Position numbers and translations under genes: made by a program. The notes beneath the pieces were generated by a model. The model ran no database searches. It was given only the letters and a program-made list of their open reading frames with translations, and was not told the DNA's origin. Positions 33,335-34,883 of a DNA stretch of 34,883 nucleotides are shown piece after piece (the first letter of the stretch is position 1; every line of letters begins with the position of its first letter). Source of the DNA: a virus; IMG/VR virus record IMGVR_UViG_3300027833_000131, positions 1-34,883 of that record, one strand, 5' to 3'.

Positions 33335-34883
33335 ATGGCTTTAAAAAGATTTTATAATAATATATACACTGGTTTATTAACAGATTTACCAGTTAGTGGG
33401 ACATCTGGAACATTAGTAGTGATTGAAGATTCAAAACTACTTTACGCTTACGGTGATGATAATTTACCATTTTTAATATCATCTAGTGGTAGTACTAGTG
33501 GTGGAACTTCTTTATGGGAAAGTGGGGTTGGTTTGAATTCTTTAGTCACAAAAAACAGTTTTAACATATCTAGTGGTGATTATTCATTATCTGAAGGTCT
33601 TGGTAATTCATCTATTGGTAAATATTCACATGCTGAAGGTGTTGAAACAATAGCTAGTGGTGATGCGTCACATGCTGAGGGATATGGTACAATAGCAAGT
33701 GGTAAAAGGTCACATGCTGAAGGTTTTAGTACAATAGCTAGTGGTGATACGTCACATGCTGAAGGGTTAAGGACAACCGCTAGTGGTGTTGAATCACATG
33801 CTGAAGGTAATGGTACAACGGCTAGTGGTAATAGGTCACATGCTGAGGGTAGTCAAACAACTGCTAGTGGTATTGCTTCACATGCTGAGGGTGGTAGTAC
33901 AACGGCTAGTGGTGATGGTTCACATGCTGAAGGGGCACAAACAAGAGCTATCGGTAATGGGTCACATGCTGAGGGTGGTGATTCTGAATCTAGTGGTGAT
34001 TATTCACATGCTGAAGGTTTAAGTACAATAGCTAGTGGGGAAAATTCACATGCTGAAGGTAGTAGGTCAATAGCTAGTGGTGATAACTCACATGCTGAAG
34101 GTGTAGGTACAACAGCTAGTGGTACTTCATCACATGCTGAGGGTGAAAGTACTGTAGCTAGTGGTGATTATTCACATGCTGAAGGTAATGATACAACGGC
34201 TAGTGGTATTGCTTCACATTCTGAGGGTGTGCAAAATGAATCTAGTGGTTTAGCGTCACATGTGGAAGGTAGGTTAAATTCATCCATTGGTGATTATTCA
34301 CATGCTGAGGGTAATGATACAATAGCAAGTGGTAATAGTTCGCATGCTGAAGGTATATTTACAAGGGCTATTGGTCAATCATCACACGCTGAGGGTGGTA
34401 GTACAACGGCTAGTGGTCAATCATCACACGCTGAGGGTAGTAGAACAACAGCTACTGGTGATTATTCACATGGTGAGGGTGAAAGTACTGTGGCTAGTGG
34501 TTTAGGTTCACATGCTGAAGGTAGTTTTACAACGGCTAGTGGTGATTTTTCACATGCTGAAGGTGGTAGGTCAAGAGCTAGTGGTAATAGTTCACATGCT
34601 GAAGGTAGTTCAATCGCTATTGGTAATTATTCACATGCTGAGGGTGAAAGTACTGTAGCTAGTGGTGATACGTCACATGCTGAGGGTTATGAAACAATAG
34701 CTAGTGGTGATTATTCACATGCTGAGGGTGAAAGTACTGTAGCTAGTGGTGATACGTCACATGCTGAGGGTTATGAAACAATAGCTAGTGGTGATTATTC
34801 ACATGCTGAAGGTAGGGGTGCAACAGCTAGTGGTTTCGTATCACATGCTGAGGGTAGAAATGTAGTCGCTAGTGGTGATTATT
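33335..34883 (+). CDS. YadA-type repeat adhesin/tail fibre (3' partial)
   Basis: ATG at 33335 lies two bases after the preceding stop and the frame stays open to the window end (516 codons), so the C-terminus is missing. The N-terminus reads MALKRFYNNIYTGLLTDLPV, then 'LVVIEDSKLLYAYGDDNLPF' and a Ser/Gly-rich linker to GGTSLWES, a segment shared with the 23349 fibre (GGNSLWEY). From residue 98 on it is 30 SHAEG-type 14-residue units, expected to form a trimeric left-handed beta-roll. An S74-type chaperone may lie beyond the edge, by analogy with the first fibre. An open frame of 79 codons in another phase over the array is a shadow. Confidence 0.85.
   Translation, partial: MALKRFYNNIYTGLLTDLPVSGTSGTLVVIEDSKLLYAYGDDNLPFLISSSGSTSGGTSLWESGVGLNSLVTKNSFNISSGDYSLSEGLGNSSIGKYSHAEGVETIASGDASHAEGYGTIASGKRSHAEGFSTIASGDTSHAEGLRTTASGVESHAEGNGTTASGNRSHAEGSQTTASGIASHAEGGSTTASGDGSHAEGAQTRAIGNGSHAEGGDSESSGDYSHAEGLSTIASGENSHAEGSRSIASGDNSHAEGVGTTASGTSSHAEGESTVASGDYSHAEGNDTTASGIASHSEGVQNESSGLASHVEGRLNSSIGDYSHAEGNDTIASGNSSHAEGIFTRAIGQSSHAEGGSTTASGQSSHAEGSRTTATGDYSHGEGESTVASGLGSHAEGSFTTASGDFSHAEGGRSRASGNSSHAEGSSIAIGNYSHAEGESTVASGDTSHAEGYETIASGDYSHAEGESTVASGDTSHAEGYETIASGDYSHAEGRGATASGFVSHAEGRNVVASGDY
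33626..34882 (+). repeat. 30-unit near-perfect 42-bp YadA-type repeat array (runs to edge)
   Basis: Twenty-nine units of exactly 42 bases and one of 39 (starting 34592, SHAEGSSIAIGNY) fill the stretch without interruption. The core tcacatgctga(a/g)ggt is almost invariant, while residues 6-8 and the last two of each unit vary. The low divergence contrasts with the older array at 24081 and suggests recent growth by recombination. Confidence 0.95.
34631..34798 (+). repeat. Perfect 84-bp tandem duplication inside the array
   Basis: Bases 34631-34714 (two units) are repeated exactly at 34715-34798. This two-unit copy without a single change is the clearest footprint of a recent expansion event, or it could be an assembly artefact. 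Confidence 0.95.

Noticed and set aside
33783-34022. 79-codon frame in the repeat array
   Set aside because: It is an alternative phase of the YadA-type coding repeats, which remain open in the main frame to the edge.
33626-34882. Possible CRISPR-like array
   Set aside because: Repeats are adjacent, 42-bp, in-frame and protein-coding, with no unique spacers.

Overview
The window looks like a segment of a large, AT-rich, T4-like (contractile-tailed) bacteriophage genome. The key evidence is a gp23-family major capsid protein preceded by a scaffold-like gene, an apparent gp55-type late sigma factor, a gp5-like OB-fold baseplate protein, PhoH, dUTPase, and a long set of trimeric tail-fibre genes. 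Almost no gene has a Shine-Dalgarno sequence. Starts are preceded by A/T-only stretches such as 'aaatt-ATG', which is typical of Bacteroidota and their phages, so a Bacteroidota (perhaps aquatic) host is my inference.

Layout. (1) 1-3318, plus strand: the 3' part of a scaffold-like gene with an 18-bp repeat, the major capsid protein, a terminator, and a small ADP-ribosyltransferase-like protein. The N-terminus of the last resembles a T4-type capsid-targeting peptide. (2) 3348-4276, minus strand: an unlisted 50-aa gene overlapping a nuclease-like gene, convergent with the capsid block. (3) 4296-12930, minus strand: read from the right, a degenerate HAD-like protein, an unknown, two glycosyltransferases, the late sigma factor, and a run of tail/baseplate genes, ending in a terminator at 4244-4276. 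(4) 12933-20796, minus strand: a glycosyltransferase, a degenerate HD-domain protein, dUTPase, an IMPDH/GMP-reductase family enzyme, a two-domain glycosyltransferase, another glycosyltransferase, an unknown, and PhoH, ending in a terminator. (5) 20849-23287, minus strand: five small unrecognised, possibly virion, genes. (6) 23296-23339: a 15-bp-arm palindrome between divergent genes, carrying a T4-late-type TATAAATA box on each strand. (7) 23349-34883, plus strand: six tail-fibre or adhesin genes. The first and last carry 14-residue YadA-head-type repeats, and the last runs off the window.

How it may work together (inference): the gp55-like factor would switch on structural genes from TATAAATA promoters. 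Head, baseplate and fibre modules build the virion. PhoH, dUTPase and the IMPDH/GMPR enzyme adjust nucleotide metabolism. Five glycosyltransferase genes (six domains) may modify DNA, virion proteins or host surface glycans. The most interesting points are the putative capsid-packaged ADP-ribosyltransferase, the symmetric divergent late promoter, promoter-like boxes inside two terminator hairpins, two apparent pseudoenzymes (HAD and HD) that have lost catalytic residues, and the recently expanded adhesin repeat array at the right edge. No tRNA, rRNA, CRISPR array, insertion sequence or integrase was seen. Apart from these genes, no gene-free stretch exceeds about 110 bases.
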